A stretch of 64,000 nucleotides of DNA from Arthrobacter globiformis (GTDB lineage Bacteria > Actinomycetota > Actinomycetes > Actinomycetales > Micrococcaceae): positions 3,348,001 through 3,412,000 of the forward strand of contig NZ_JAUSYZ010000001.1 of assembly GCF_030817195.1 (NCBI RefSeq). The letters are read 5' to 3'. This document shows positions 51,775-60,370 of the stretch, piece by piece (within the stretch, counting starts at the first letter, position 1; each line of letters begins with the position of its first letter). The position numbers and the translations under genes are program-made. The notes beneath the pieces were generated by a model. That model saw only the letters and a list, made by a program, of their open reading frames with translations. It was not told where the DNA came from and did no database searches.

Positions 51775-52248
51775 TTGAAATCGACAGGCCTGGGTAAGAA
51801 AATTCCGGACCCGTCGCCGCTTCTGGCGATTGCCAGTCCGGCGCGTTACAGTTCGAGTTCCTTCCCGCGTTCCAAAAGGATTGCTGTAAATCCAGTTTCC
51901 CCGCAGATCGGCACCGTCTTCGTCCCCGTCAGCGATATCGAGGAAGCCCGCGACTGGTATTGCGGCATGCTGGGCGTGCCCGCCGACGACAAGGTCCTGC
52001 TGGACCATCTGTACATACTCCCCATGGAGGGGGCCGGCCTCGTCCTGGACAGCAGGACCTACTCCCCTGGCGCGGTTTTCCAGGTTCCTGCGTTCCACTT
52101 CAACACCGCCGACATCCATGCGGCCCACGCGTTCATGAAAACCCGGGGCGTGGAACTCACCGACGTCAACGATGACCAGTGGTTCAACTTCCGGGACCCG
52201 GACGGAAACGTCCTCATGATCTGCCAAATCCCCCCGGCCACCGAGTAG
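51775..52248 (+). CDS. VOC family protein with uncertain start
   Basis: Glyoxalase-fold domain from about residue 44: TVFVPVSDIEEARDWYCGMLGVPAD, HLYILPMEGAGLVLDS, FNTADIHAAHAFMKTRGVEL and FRDPDGNVLMICQ. Upstream of PQIGTVF the only recognised start in frame is TTG 51775, which adds about 40 unlikely residues with a poor ribosome site. AAAAGGATT lies just before the domain, where an ATG would be expected, so the start may be mutated or a rare ATT (51880). Confidence 0.75.
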   Translation: MKSTGLGKKIPDPSPLLAIASPARYSSSSFPRSKRIAVNPVSPQIGTVFVPVSDIEEARDWYCGMLGVPADDKVLLDHLYILPMEGAGLVLDSRTYSPGAVFQVPAFHFNTADIHAAHAFMKTRGVELTDVNDDQWFNFRDPDGNVLMICQIPPATE

Positions 52249-52329
52249 CAGCCGCTGAACAGAACGCGCCGAGTGAGCCGCACCCCAGCGGAGTCCTGCG
52301 CTTGGCAGCGCCGGTGTCACAGCGCAGAG

Positions 52330-53079
52330 CTAGGCGCGGAGACTGCTGAAGTCCGCCTGGCCCATCGTGGCGTACTCCGCATAGGTCCGGACCACAGCGT
52401 CCTCGATGGCCTGCACGTCAAGGTCGGGCACAAGGTCGTTGACCGCGCCGGCAGTCGCCGGATCCCAGTCCAGCCCCAGGGCCGCGTAGCTTTCCGTGAG
52501 CACCTTCCGGATGGGCGCCGAGTTCTCCACCACGACGACGGAGCTGAACAACCAGGCGCCGGACACCACGCGCTGGGCCGTGCCCACCAGCTTGATCCGT
52601 TGGCCCGGAGCCTCGGGTGCAAAGCCATGGACGCTGTATTCACCCGGGCAGTACTCCCCGGGGATCTCGCCGACGGCGGCATGCACACCGACGCTTTGGA
52701 GCGCCCCCGCCAGCATCTCGCCGAAAAATGCGAAACGGCCTTTGGCTCCGGCGATCGCATCGCTGTCCGGCTCCACGTGGTCGATGATCAGGGTGCCCTC
52801 ATGGTAGGCGGCGGCGCGGCCTCCCGCCTTGCGGATCAGCGGCTCGAACCCCAGGTCGCGGCAGGCCTGGGCGGCGGCACCGAAGCCGGGCAGGCGGGTG
52901 TCGCGCTGGCCGAAGGCCACAGTCGGTGCGGGCCGGTAGAGCCGAAGGGTGGGTCCGATGTCCCCGGCCCTGGCCTTGCCGAGGAGTTCGATCCCGAAAT
53001 CAAGGTCCCGGACTGCGCCAAGTGACTGCTCCTGCCGGACGAGGGTCAGAGTCCGTGAATCAGCCCCGGCCTGCTGCAT
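52330..53079 (-). CDS. Lipoate--protein ligase family protein (BPL/LplA fold)
   Basis: 249 residues with the biotin/lipoate ligase fold: RLYRPAPTVAFGQRD, PLIRKAGGRAAAYHEGTLIIDHV (the RxxGGxAVxHxxGxL-like motif, with AYHEGTL), and KLVGTAQRVVSGAWLFSSVVVV with the catalytic Lys in the expected K-x-x-G-x-A-Q-R context. Likely attaches or transfers lipoyl or octanoyl groups. ATG 53079 has AGGGAGC eight bases upstream. Divergent from the next gene with only 16 bases between starts. Confidence 0.85.
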   Translation of the reverse strand: MQQAGADSRTLTLVRQEQSLGAVRDLDFGIELLGKARAGDIGPTLRLYRPAPTVAFGQRDTRLPGFGAAAQACRDLGFEPLIRKAGGRAAAYHEGTLIIDHVEPDSDAIAGAKGRFAFFGEMLAGALQSVGVHAAVGEIPGEYCPGEYSVHGFAPEAPGQRIKLVGTAQRVVSGAWLFSSVVVVENSAPIRKVLTESYAALGLDWDPATAGAVNDLVPDLDVQAIEDAVVRTYAEYATMGQADFSSLRA

Positions 53080-53095
53080 GTTGCTAAGCTCCCTT

Positions 53096-53479
53096 ATGGT
53101 CGTATTGCAATTTCTGGTCGTCGCGGCTGCCTTCGCCGTGATCGACGCCGTGTGGCTTAAGCTCATGAACCCGTTCTACCGCAGCCACATCGGTGAATTG
53201 CTGGCCGACCGGCCCCATCTAGGGTACGCCGTGGCGTTCTATTTGATTTACATTGCCGGCATCGTTTTCTTTGCCCTGCACCCGGCGCTCGACGGCGGCA
53301 CCTGGCTGGCCGCCGTCGGCCGCGGGGCGGCGCTGGGCGCCTTCGCCTACGCAACGTACGACCTCACCAATGCCGCGACGCTCAAGACCTGGCCGCTGCA
53401 GCTCATTGTCGTGGACATGGCGTGGGGCGCCCTGCTGACCGCCCTCGCCACGCTGGTGGGCTGGCTGGTCTTCCACTAG
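53096..53479 (+). CDS. DUF2177 family membrane protein
   Basis: 127 residues with four hydrophobic helices (about 2-20, 42-60, 70-88, 100-122) and the DUF2177 pattern VIDAVWLKLMNPFYRSHIG, GALGAFAYATYDLTNAATLKTWP-like, and VVDMAWGALLTAL. Function unknown. There is no convincing ribosome site in the 16 bases after the divergent ligase start, so it may be translated from a nearly leaderless mRNA. Confidence 0.85.
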   Translation: MVVLQFLVVAAAFAVIDAVWLKLMNPFYRSHIGELLADRPHLGYAVAFYLIYIAGIVFFALHPALDGGTWLAAVGRGAALGAFAYATYDLTNAATLKTWPLQLIVVDMAWGALLTALATLVGWLVFH

Positions 53480-53493
53480 GGCGGCATCAGCCA

Positions 53494-53522
53494 GCGGCCG
53501 GCGGCAGTCACTGCCCGGCCGC
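53494..53522. terminator. Possible terminator between convergent genes
   Basis: GCGGCCGG and CCGGCCGC arms with an inner GCAG/CTGC pairing and a small bulge, between the DUF2177 stop and the thioesterase stop. Stable hairpin without a clear T-tract. Confidence 0.45.
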
Positions 53523-53524
53523 GG

Positions 53525-54343
53525 TCAGCTCTTCCGCAGCGTGAGGATCTGTTCCGCCCGGCCGAACGGCCCGGACCGGTCATGGAGCACCGTCGAGGTG
53601 AGGCCGATGCCGTCAGCACCAAAGGACACGGCGTTGTCCAGCCCCAGCCACTCGCCCTCCGGCCGCCGGTACATGTGGATCTGGAGGTCCAGGTTCGGAA
53701 AGGCGTAACTGTCCTTGCCCGGCGGCACCCGCGCGGCAATGCCGTTGGCGGTGTCCACCAGCCCCATGAGCCGTGCCATGTCCGTGCTGTCGTTTCCGTC
53801 CGTCAGCGGATGGTCCGTGCGCAGCCACACCTTCCCGGCCCCCGGCCGGTGGCCTTCCGCCACCCGCATTTCCAGGGAACGGATATACCCTCCCGGCCAC
53901 ACGCTCGCACCGTCATAGGGCTTGCACTCTTCCGGCCCGGGGATAGGGCCATCCTCGACGTCGGCCACCGCGGAAGTGTCGCTGGTGATCATGCGCCAGG
54001 CTGTTGCCCTGATAGCCACGCGCCCGGCCGCCACCAGTTCAGCCTGCAGCAGCTCGATGGTGCGTCCCGGGCGTAGCGTCGTGGTGACGATTTCACATTC
54101 ACCGCCGGGGATCAGCCCCAGGATTTCGTAGCTGAGCCTGGCCACCCGCATGTCGTCCCGGGGTTCGTGCCGGTCCAGCCGGTCGGCCAGGAGTCCCGAC
54201 GCCGGGGCCATGTGCTGCTCGTGGGCGTTCCAGGCCCCCTGGGCGTGGATGGTGGAGCGGAAGCGGCCGCCGCCCAGGTCCTGGTAGTAGAAGTCGCCGT
54301 CGGCGAGTTCCGGGAGTTCAGCAGTCAACGTCGACTCCTTCAA
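53525..54343 (-). CDS. Thioesterase family protein (double hot-dog, TesB-like)
   Basis: 272 residues. Two hot-dog halves are suggested by FRSTIHAQGAWNAHEQHMAPASGLLADRL and, later, LMGLVDTANGIAARVPPGKDSYAFPNLDLQIHMYR, GEWLGLDNAVSFGADGIGLTSTVLHDRSG. It resembles acyl-CoA thioesterase II-like proteins of Actinobacteria. Substrate not predictable. Transcribed away from the DUF427 gene, 54 bases apart on the same strand. Confidence 0.82.
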   Translation of the reverse strand: MKESTLTAELPELADGDFYYQDLGGGRFRSTIHAQGAWNAHEQHMAPASGLLADRLDRHEPRDDMRVARLSYEILGLIPGGECEIVTTTLRPGRTIELLQAELVAAGRVAIRATAWRMITSDTSAVADVEDGPIPGPEECKPYDGASVWPGGYIRSLEMRVAEGHRPGAGKVWLRTDHPLTDGNDSTDMARLMGLVDTANGIAARVPPGKDSYAFPNLDLQIHMYRRPEGEWLGLDNAVSFGADGIGLTSTVLHDRSGPFGRAEQILTLRKS

Positions 54344-54397
54344 AGCGTGATCGGTTAATCCCGGTTCACTCTATCGCTTCCCGCGTAGGGGGCCGTC

Positions 54398-54682
54398 TCA
54401 GGCCTCGATCCGGACCCCGTGCCAGAAGGCCACGTGGTCCCTGATGCGGGCAGCCTCGGAGGAGGGGTCGGCGTAGTACCAGGCGGCGTTCTCGTTCCGT
54501 GCGCCATCAACACGCAGGCTGTAGTAGCTTGCCTCCCCCTTCCACGGACAATAGGTGGAACGGGAGCTGTCCTCCAGGTATTCCGTGCGTACCGACGCTT
54601 TAGGGAAGTAGTGGTTGCCTTCCACCTTCACGGTGGCGTTACTCTCCGCGATCACGGCGCCGTTCCAGACCGCTCTGACCAT
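54398..54682 (-). CDS. DUF427 domain-containing protein
   Basis: 94-residue single-domain DUF427 protein: VWNGAVIAESNATVKVEGNHYFP, STYCPWKGEASYYSL and AWYYADPSSEAARIRDHVAFW. Widespread small protein, function unknown. ATG 54682 with GAGGAAGCACG upstream. Confidence 0.92.
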   Translation of the reverse strand: MVRAVWNGAVIAESNATVKVEGNHYFPKASVRTEYLEDSSRSTYCPWKGEASYYSLRVDGARNENAAWYYADPSSEAARIRDHVAFWHGVRIEA

Positions 54683-54838
54683 CGTGCTTCCTCCTCAGGG
54701 ATGGTTCCGTTACTCCTCCAACACGTGGCTGTCCGCAATGATTCCAGCAGCGGAAGTGCGCCCACGGGCCGGAAGCCTTCACAATTCCTCAAATGCCCGG
54801 CTCACGGTCAGCATAAGTCCGGTCCATACAAATGATGC

Positions 54839-55428
54839 ATGACCTTCCAGCAGAACTCCCCCACCGAAGAAATCCAACCCGCCGACGCCCAGCAACCCGC
54901 CAATCTAGGCCTCGAAGCCCAGCACATCTCCGTCAGCGGCGGCACGGTCACAGTGACGGCCACTGATGACGGCGTGAACGCCTCCGGCGGCGCCCCAACC
55001 GCAACACAGTCAGGTGGCGGCATGGGCGGCGGGCCCGGCGGCGGAGAATCGGTGGGCGGCTACTCCGTGGACATCTCCGGCGGTTCCCTCACTATCAACT
55101 CCGAGGGCGACGGCCTGGACTCCAACGGCAACGCCTCCATCTCGGGCGGCACGTGGTGGTCAACGGGCCCGAAAGCAACGGCAACGGCGCACTGGACGTC
55201 AACGGCGAACTGGCAGTCAGCGCCACATTTGTGACCACCAAAGCCACCGACTCGCTCGTCTTTTCCTCGTCGGCCATCGAAGCAGGCAAGCAGTACACGG
55301 TGTACACCGGCGGCACGGAGCAGGTGGAGTCCGGACTGAGCGGCGAGGGCTCGCTCGAGGGCGCCACGGAGCTGGGCACGGTCACGGCCGGTGAATACAC
55401 GCAGGGACACGGTCCCGGCGGGAGGTAA
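54839..55428 (+). pseudogene. Remnant of a carbohydrate-binding (DUF4353) protein
   Basis: Fragments of a repetitive Gly/Ser/Asn/Thr-rich beta-helix-like protein. One frame carries ISVSGGTVTVTATDDGVNAS and GGYSVDISGGSLTINSEGDG; near 55150 one base is missing and the reading continues in another frame with NGPESNGNGALDVNGELAVS and FVTTKATDSLVFSSSAIEAG. Relative to the family, as I recall it, the large N-terminal part is gone and the stretch between DVNGELAVS and FVTTK is deleted. No signal peptide remains. Truncation, internal deletion and frameshift together make this a genuine decayed gene rather than a sequencing slip. Confidence 0.8.
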
Positions 55429-55608
55429 CAGGGGCAGGTGACAAGCGGCAGGTCTGAGGCCACAGCATCCTGTGGAATCCGTATACGTCCGGCGCGGCAT
55501 ATTCTTTGCCCCGCCGGACGCGCGCTTAATATCCGGACCTCCATATGATGATCTGGATAGACTCGGAGACTGGTCCTTCTAGCAGCCCTCGGAAGAGGTG
55601 TTCCACTG

Positions 55609-56313
55609 ATGCGCGTTATTAGCTACAACCTCCGTAAGCACAAGGCGAGTGGCGAACTGGTGAATCTGGCCCGCAACTTTGAGATAGACGTCCTGTGCCT
55701 TCAGGAGTGTGACTCATCCGATTTGCCTGACACGCTCGGGCCGCTCCACCTGGCCGACTACACCAAGGGCAACAGGCTGGGCCTGGCCATTTACTACCGG
55801 ACTGACCGGTTCACGGCCCTGGAAACCAAGGCCTTCGCCCTGAAGAAGTCCATGCACGACCGCGTGATGGCACCGGCCCACGAGCGGCTGATCGGCACCC
55901 GGATGGTGGACAACGAGACCGACCATGAGCTGGTGGTGGGTTCGTTCCACGCCGCCCCGCTCACCGCGTCAAACTCGCTGCGGCGCAAGCAGATCCACGC
56001 GGCGCATGCCGAGCTGCTGAGCATGGGCACCGGGCTCATGACACTGATGGTGGGCGATTTCAACTATCCGTTCTTCACCAAGAGCCTTGACACGCACATG
56101 AAGAACTCCGGCTACGCCCTGTCCCTGAGCAACCGCAGGACCTACACCCGGTACAAGGTATTCAAGGGCCACTTCGACTTTGCCACGTCACTGGGCCTGG
56201 ACATTGAAAGCGTGGAAACGCTCCCCCGGGGGAAGTCGGATCACCTGCCCATCCTCGTGACGGCCGAATACGGCGCCGACCGGGCACCGATCAAGGGGCA
56301 GCCTGTTTCCTGA
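55609..56313 (+). CDS. Endonuclease/exonuclease/phosphatase family protein
   Basis: 234 residues of the EEP fold: VISYNLRKHKASG (N ligand), VLCLQECD (catalytic Glu), VVGSFHAAPLTAS, MVGDFNYPFF (GDFN) and the final KSDHLPILVTAEY (SDHxP). All key catalytic positions are present. No signal peptide, so an intracellular nuclease or phosphodiesterase. Preceded by a 180-base gap that holds its promoter, with GGAAGAGG about 10 bases before ATG. Confidence 0.88.
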   Translation: MRVISYNLRKHKASGELVNLARNFEIDVLCLQECDSSDLPDTLGPLHLADYTKGNRLGLAIYYRTDRFTALETKAFALKKSMHDRVMAPAHERLIGTRMVDNETDHELVVGSFHAAPLTASNSLRRKQIHAAHAELLSMGTGLMTLMVGDFNYPFFTKSLDTHMKNSGYALSLSNRRTYTRYKVFKGHFDFATSLGLDIESVETLPRGKSDHLPILVTAEYGADRAPIKGQPVS

Positions 56314-56335
56314 GGCTTCCGTGTCCATGCTTCAG

Positions 56336-58114
56336 TCATGAGAGTGCGTGGTCCCGTACCGGGATGACATCGATCCGGGCGTCGGGTCCGACGACCACCA
56401 GCACCCGCTCAGCAATCACGCCTTCCAGTGCCGCCATAAGCTGCCCGGGATCCGGCGCCCTGCCTGCGGAGGGGACGGCAGCACCGCCGTCGGACGCGTG
56501 GTGCGGTCCTGCCGTCGGGCCGGACTGCAGCCATACCGTCACGTCGGCCCCGGTGGCTTTACGGATGGCATGTGTCAGCGGAACGGGATCGGAGCCTGTC
56601 ACCAGGACCACCTGCCCGATGGTGCGCCGCTCGTTCCGTACCGGGCCGGTTTCCTGCACGGGACCAGCTTCCTGCACTGGGCCAGCGTCCGGCGGCAGTG
56701 CGGCACGCTCCCGGCGCCAGATGCTGTAGTGATAGGCGGCCACGAGCGCGGTGGCAGTCAGGAGTCCGAGCGGCGCCCGGATCCGACCTATAAGGTTTCC
56801 CGAGCGCTCCGGGTCCAGCAGATACTCAAAGGCCTGGTACCCGACCACCAGCAGGGCGACCAGCGCCACCACGGCGCTGATCCCGAAGATAGCCACGAGG
56901 TAGATGCGCCGTCCGGCAGCGGTGGGGTTCGCCGGCTGCCACGCCCTCCACCAGATGGCCCCGCCTACGGCCAGGGCACTGATGCCGCCCAGCAGCAGCG
57001 TGCGCGTGCCCGTTCCCGCCAGGGTCGTTTCGGCAAAGCCCAGCGCCGCGTTGACAACAACTCCCACACCTGAGGCCGCGGCGAGCAGCGCCACTCCGGA
57101 TGCCAGCAGCAGCCCCGCCTCCCGCATCTTCTCCGACCGCGCGGCCGTAAGCACCGAGTGGTAGCGCCAGACGAGGGCTCCGACAGCTGCCGCGGCCAGC
57201 GCGGGGCCCAGGGGATCCACAAGCCGGATCACCTCTTCGGAGCGGTCCAGTACCAGCCGCAGCAGGACGAACACCACCGTGATGGCTCCGGCCACTGCAG
57301 TTATGCAGCCGCCAAGCACACCGAAGACTGCCGCGGCCACGTTGGCCAGCGGCGAGGCCAGGCGCCGCGCTTCACCGCGAACCCAATGCCACCACCACAC
57401 CAGGAATCCGCCGCCGGCCCAGATGAGCGGCTGCAGCACCGAAACCCACCAGGGCAGTCCCACGTCCTGTGTGTCGGCCAGCCCCCGCAGCGCCGCGTCG
57501 AGAAGACTGCCGAGGGCAGTCACGGCCCCGCCGGCAAATATCAGCAGCCCGAACACCGACCCTGCGAGCGCCGGGACGGTGTCCAGCCGGCGCGGTCCCT
57601 TGCCATGGTGCTGCCACATCCACCGGTGCCATGCCCAGACGGCCGCCCACACCACACCTGTGGCCAGGGACGAACGCCATGCCGTTCCTTCAATCGCCCC
57701 GTCCGCACCCGCCATACCGGATCCGGCGCGGGCCAGCAGCCCGAAAAGCCGGGACGCAGCGCCGAGCAACGCCGTGACAGCGGTGACGAGGGCGACGGTG
57801 TAGACGCCTGCCACATACAGTCCCCAGGCAACAGAGGAGCGCTCCGCTTCCTCCCCTTGCCGGCGCCAGGCCAGCCACCACAGAACAGCGGCCATGCACC
57901 CGCCAACCAGGCCGAACGCGAGGGACCGGGCGAGGCTGCCGACGTCGTTCCCGGCCAGCGCTGCGCCGGAGGCAAACAGCCGCTCAAGCAGGCCGGCCAG
58001 GCCGGAAGCGCCAATCACGACGAGGACGAAGAGAAGTACAAACACCACCAGCCGCCGCACGGTGGGCAATGCCGGCGATGATGATCCGCGTGTGCCGGGC
58101 CGGACCGTACTCAC
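56336..58114 (-). CDS. Large multi-span membrane protein, DUF5671 type
   Basis: 592 residues with many hydrophobic helices, containing repeated DUF5671-like modules (VRRLVVFVLLFVLVVIGASGLAGLLERLF near the start; WWRAW, WWWHWVRG and LWWLAWRR-type ends of helices). The C-terminal 100 residues are soluble, with an interrupted Pro/Val/Gln repeat (GPVQEAGPVQETGPVR) and a final domain (ERVLVVVGPDARIDVIPVRD). Start is GTG 58114, overlapping the upstream gene's stop by four bases (GTGA). Function unknown. Confidence 0.85.
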   Translation of the reverse strand: MSTVRPGTRGSSSPALPTVRRLVVFVLLFVLVVIGASGLAGLLERLFASGAALAGNDVGSLARSLAFGLVGGCMAAVLWWLAWRRQGEEAERSSVAWGLYVAGVYTVALVTAVTALLGAASRLFGLLARAGSGMAGADGAIEGTAWRSSLATGVVWAAVWAWHRWMWQHHGKGPRRLDTVPALAGSVFGLLIFAGGAVTALGSLLDAALRGLADTQDVGLPWWVSVLQPLIWAGGGFLVWWWHWVRGEARRLASPLANVAAAVFGVLGGCITAVAGAITVVFVLLRLVLDRSEEVIRLVDPLGPALAAAAVGALVWRYHSVLTAARSEKMREAGLLLASGVALLAAASGVGVVVNAALGFAETTLAGTGTRTLLLGGISALAVGGAIWWRAWQPANPTAAGRRIYLVAIFGISAVVALVALLVVGYQAFEYLLDPERSGNLIGRIRAPLGLLTATALVAAYHYSIWRRERAALPPDAGPVQEAGPVQETGPVRNERRTIGQVVLVTGSDPVPLTHAIRKATGADVTVWLQSGPTAGPHHASDGGAAVPSAGRAPDPGQLMAALEGVIAERVLVVVGPDARIDVIPVRDHALS

Positions 58115-58590
58115 GGCTTTGCCGCCGGAACCGGACAGATGGTGAGCTGCCACGGGGCGGTCGCAACGAGCCAGTTGCCGTTAACCCGTTCCAGGCCAAA
58201 CACGGCCTCGGTCTCATATTCGGGATTCCCGAAAGGACCGCTGCCGTTGGACGTGGCCAGGACGACGTGCACCTCCGCCGTGTCGGCATGCGCGACGGTG
58301 GAGGCCAGCGTGACCCGGAGCGCGCCTGAGGCCGGACGGTCCGCCGGCACGCACGGCCTGTCCGGGTGCGAAGTCCCCAAGCGTCCGTCTGTCGAGTAGC
58401 GTGCGGCTGCGGCGCCGTCATTGTTGAGGACGGCGGCAGCGTACCGCTGGACCACACCCGCCGGCGTGCTCTCAGCCAGCGGCTCAGGCACACCGCGGAA
58501 AAAGACCACGGCGAGCGCCACGGCGACGAGACCGGCGATGATGGCAAGGACTGTAATCAGGGTCCGGTCGGGCCGTGGCGGTGCAGTCAT
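58111..58590 (-). CDS. Membrane-anchored hypothetical protein, partner of the DUF5671 gene
   Basis: 159 residues: one N-terminal transmembrane helix (about 11-31), then an extracytoplasmic domain with TPAGVVQRYAAAVLNNDGAAAARYSTDG, a pattern seen in NTF2-like or SnoaL-like lipid-linked domains, two cysteines (CVPADRP and TICPVP) that could pair, and a beta-rich core. Overlaps the DUF5671 gene by four bases, so the two probably work together. No function assigned. Confidence 0.8.
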   Translation of the reverse strand: MTAPPRPDRTLITVLAIIAGLVAVALAVVFFRGVPEPLAESTPAGVVQRYAAAVLNNDGAAAARYSTDGRLGTSHPDRPCVPADRPASGALRVTLASTVAHADTAEVHVVLATSNGSGPFGNPEYETEAVFGLERVNGNWLVATAPWQLTICPVPAAKP

Positions 58591-58598
58591 CCGGGCAG

Positions 58599-58787
58599 CT
58601 ATGTGGTGTGGTGCTCGACGGTGAAGTCGCCGCCGGGGTAGAGGATGGTCTCGTGGCCATCGTCGAAACGGACGTGGTACGGCGGCGCTCCGTTCGGGCC
58701 CCGGACCTCCAGAATCTCACCGTGCCGGTCCGAGGACTCCACTGTCCTGCCCCGGATGATGATGCGGTCTCCCTGGGTTGCCTGCAT
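58599..58787 (-). CDS. DUF1918 domain-containing protein
   Basis: 62-residue SH3-like beta-barrel protein: ATQGDRIIIRGRTVESSDRHGEILEVRGPNGAPPYHVRFDDGHETILYPGGDFTV contains the DUF1918 signature, read here in parts (GDRIIIRGRTV, EILEVRGPNGAPPYHVRF-like core, GHETILYPG). ATG 58787 has GGGAGG eight bases upstream. Common in high-G+C Actinobacteria; function unknown. Confidence 0.9.
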   Translation of the reverse strand: MQATQGDRIIIRGRTVESSDRHGEILEVRGPNGAPPYHVRFDDGHETILYPGGDFTVEHHTT

Positions 58788-58870
58788 GGCAATCACCTCC
58801 CAGCCCTAGAGTACGATGCTCTTCCCTCCGGCGGAACAGCTGCGAGGCATCCGTGGAAGCGGAGCCGGGA

Positions 58871-59221
58871 TTACGCCCGGCTGCCCGTGTGGCGGATGCA
58901 GAAGGGAGTCCAGGGACGGGCCTCGAGCCGCCCTTCGGCGATCTGCTCTCCGCACACCGTGCATATCCCGTAAGTGCCCGCGTCGATCCGCTCAAGCGCA
59001 GCGTCCACCTCCGCCAGTCCGGTCCGGCTTTGGTCCAGGAGTGCCGATGCCTGCGAAAGTTCAAAGGCGATGGTTGCACCTTCGGGGTCATGCTCGTCGT
59101 CGACGTTGGAGTTGTGCCGGGCGGCGTTGGCTGAGGCTATGTCGGCTCGCAGGGCCGGCAGAAGGGCGAGCTTTCGCGCCCGTTCCTCTTCCAGCAACAG
59201 CCGGAACTTCTCAATGTCCAT
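58871..59221 (-). CDS. TraR/DksA family zinc-finger protein
   Basis: 116 residues: a coiled-coil N-terminus with acidic tip (HNSNVDDEHDPEGATIAFE) followed by a zinc finger TYGICTVCGEQIAEGRLEARPWTPFCIRH. The fourth ligand is His instead of Cys, so the site is C3H. DksA relatives bind RNA polymerase and act with ppGpp; actinobacterial members are less well understood. ATG 59221 lies within the last codons of the Nudix gene (11-base overlap), indicating coupling. Confidence 0.88.
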   Translation of the reverse strand: MDIEKFRLLLEEERARKLALLPALRADIASANAARHNSNVDDEHDPEGATIAFELSQASALLDQSRTGLAEVDAALERIDAGTYGICTVCGEQIAEGRLEARPWTPFCIRHTGSRA

Positions 59222-59729
59222 GGTCGGAGCCGTCCAGCAGCCTGCCGCGCAGCTCCGGCCAGGAGGCGGCAAAGGAAGGATGCAGGTTAATGCCGGCCAC
59301 CTCCTCGACGGGAATCCACAGCAGCTCGATGCTCTCCGGGTCGCTGATGGCCGGTTCGAACGGCTCCAGCACCCGCACGGCGACGGTGGTGTAGGACCAG
59401 TAGCCGACGTCGAATACGGACGTGAAGAGCACTTTGACGCTCTGTTCGGGAACGGCCGCCTCCTCGTGGGCCTCACGCAGGGCGCCCGTCACGGCGTCCT
59501 CGCCCTGGTGCAGCGCGCCGCCGGGGAGCCCCCAGGTTCCGCCGTGGTCACTCCAGGTCGCGCGGTGCTGCAGGAGGACGCCCTTCTCCGGATCATGGAC
59601 CAGCAGGCCGGCGGATCCGAAGCGCCCCCAGAACCGTCCGCGGTCGCCCTCCACCCAGGCATCGCCCGGGTCGCGGGGGCCAAGGGGACGGCGGGGATCA
59701 CCGGGTGAAGGCGGGACGATTTTCTCCAT
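59211..59729 (-). CDS. NUDIX hydrolase
   Basis: 172 residues. The Nudix box is complete: GGALHQGEDAVTGALREAHEEAAV (G-x5-E-x7-REAxEE), preceded by FGSAGLLVHDPEKGVLLQHRATWSDHGGTWGLPGG. Probably cleans up oxidised or surplus nucleoside diphosphate compounds. ATG 59729 is chosen because the conserved sequence begins soon after; ATG 59744 is possible. Overlaps the DksA-like gene; divergent from the metallophosphoesterase by 32 bases. Confidence 0.9.
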   Translation of the reverse strand: MEKIVPPSPGDPRRPLGPRDPGDAWVEGDRGRFWGRFGSAGLLVHDPEKGVLLQHRATWSDHGGTWGLPGGALHQGEDAVTGALREAHEEAAVPEQSVKVLFTSVFDVGYWSYTTVAVRVLEPFEPAISDPESIELLWIPVEEVAGINLHPSFAASWPELRGRLLDGSDHGH

Positions 59730-59761
59730 CGTCCCAGTCTGCCCCATGGGAAGATGCTTCG

Positions 59762-60271
59762 ATGAGCCTGCGCCTGGTCTTTGTTGCCGACACCCACGTC
59801 CCGAAGCGCGCCCGTGCACTGCCTGATCAAGTGTGGGCCGCCGTCGACGACGCTGACGTGGTGTTCCACGCGGGGGACTGGGTCAGCACCGATCTGCTCG
59901 ACGAGTTCGAACAGCGCAGCACGCGCCTGATCGGCGTTTACGGCAACAACGACGGCGACGGGCTGCGGCGGCGCTTACCCGAGACGGTCAGTGTGACCCT
60001 CGACGGCGTCCGGTTCAGCATGATCCACGAGACCGGACAGGCGAAGGGCCGGGAGCAGCGCTGCGAGGCCCTCTTTCCGGATGCCGACGTGCTGGTTTTC
60101 GGCCACTCGCACATTCCCTGGGACAGCGTCGCACCCGGGGGGCTGCGCCTGCTCAACCCCGGCTCCCCCACCGACCGCCGCCGGCAGCCTGTGTGCACGT
60201 ACATGACCGCTGTCGTCGTGAACGGCAGCTTGGGTGACGTCCACCTGGTGGAGGTCAGCACCAGCCCCTGA
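59762..60271 (+). CDS. YfcE/MJ0936-type metallophosphoesterase
   Basis: 169-residue calcineurin-fold phosphodiesterase. Metal ligands are in VFVADTHVPKR (DxH), FHAGDWVS (GD), YGNNDGDG (GNND), MIHETG and FGHSHIPW (GHxH), ending with LNPGSPTDRR. A complete active site; substrate likely a small phosphodiester. ATG 59762. Confidence 0.93.
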   Translation: MSLRLVFVADTHVPKRARALPDQVWAAVDDADVVFHAGDWVSTDLLDEFEQRSTRLIGVYGNNDGDGLRRRLPETVSVTLDGVRFSMIHETGQAKGREQRCEALFPDADVLVFGHSHIPWDSVAPGGLRLLNPGSPTDRRRQPVCTYMTAVVVNGSLGDVHLVEVSTSP

Positions 60272-60285
60272 CTGGCCGCACCAGA

Positions 60286-60324
60286 AAGGGAGCCCTGCCG
60301 CGGTTGCCCGGGCGGGACTCCCTT
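60286..60324. terminator. Possible bidirectional terminator
   Basis: Arms AAGGGAG / CTCCCTT with further imperfect pairing inside (CCCTGCC against GGCGGGA). On the minus strand it is followed by TTCTGG. It lies between the metallophosphoesterase and csbD-like stops. Confidence 0.55.
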
Positions 60325-60370
60325 CGAATCTCCGCTATAGACGGAGCTCAGGCGTGGTGATCCTTTTTGG

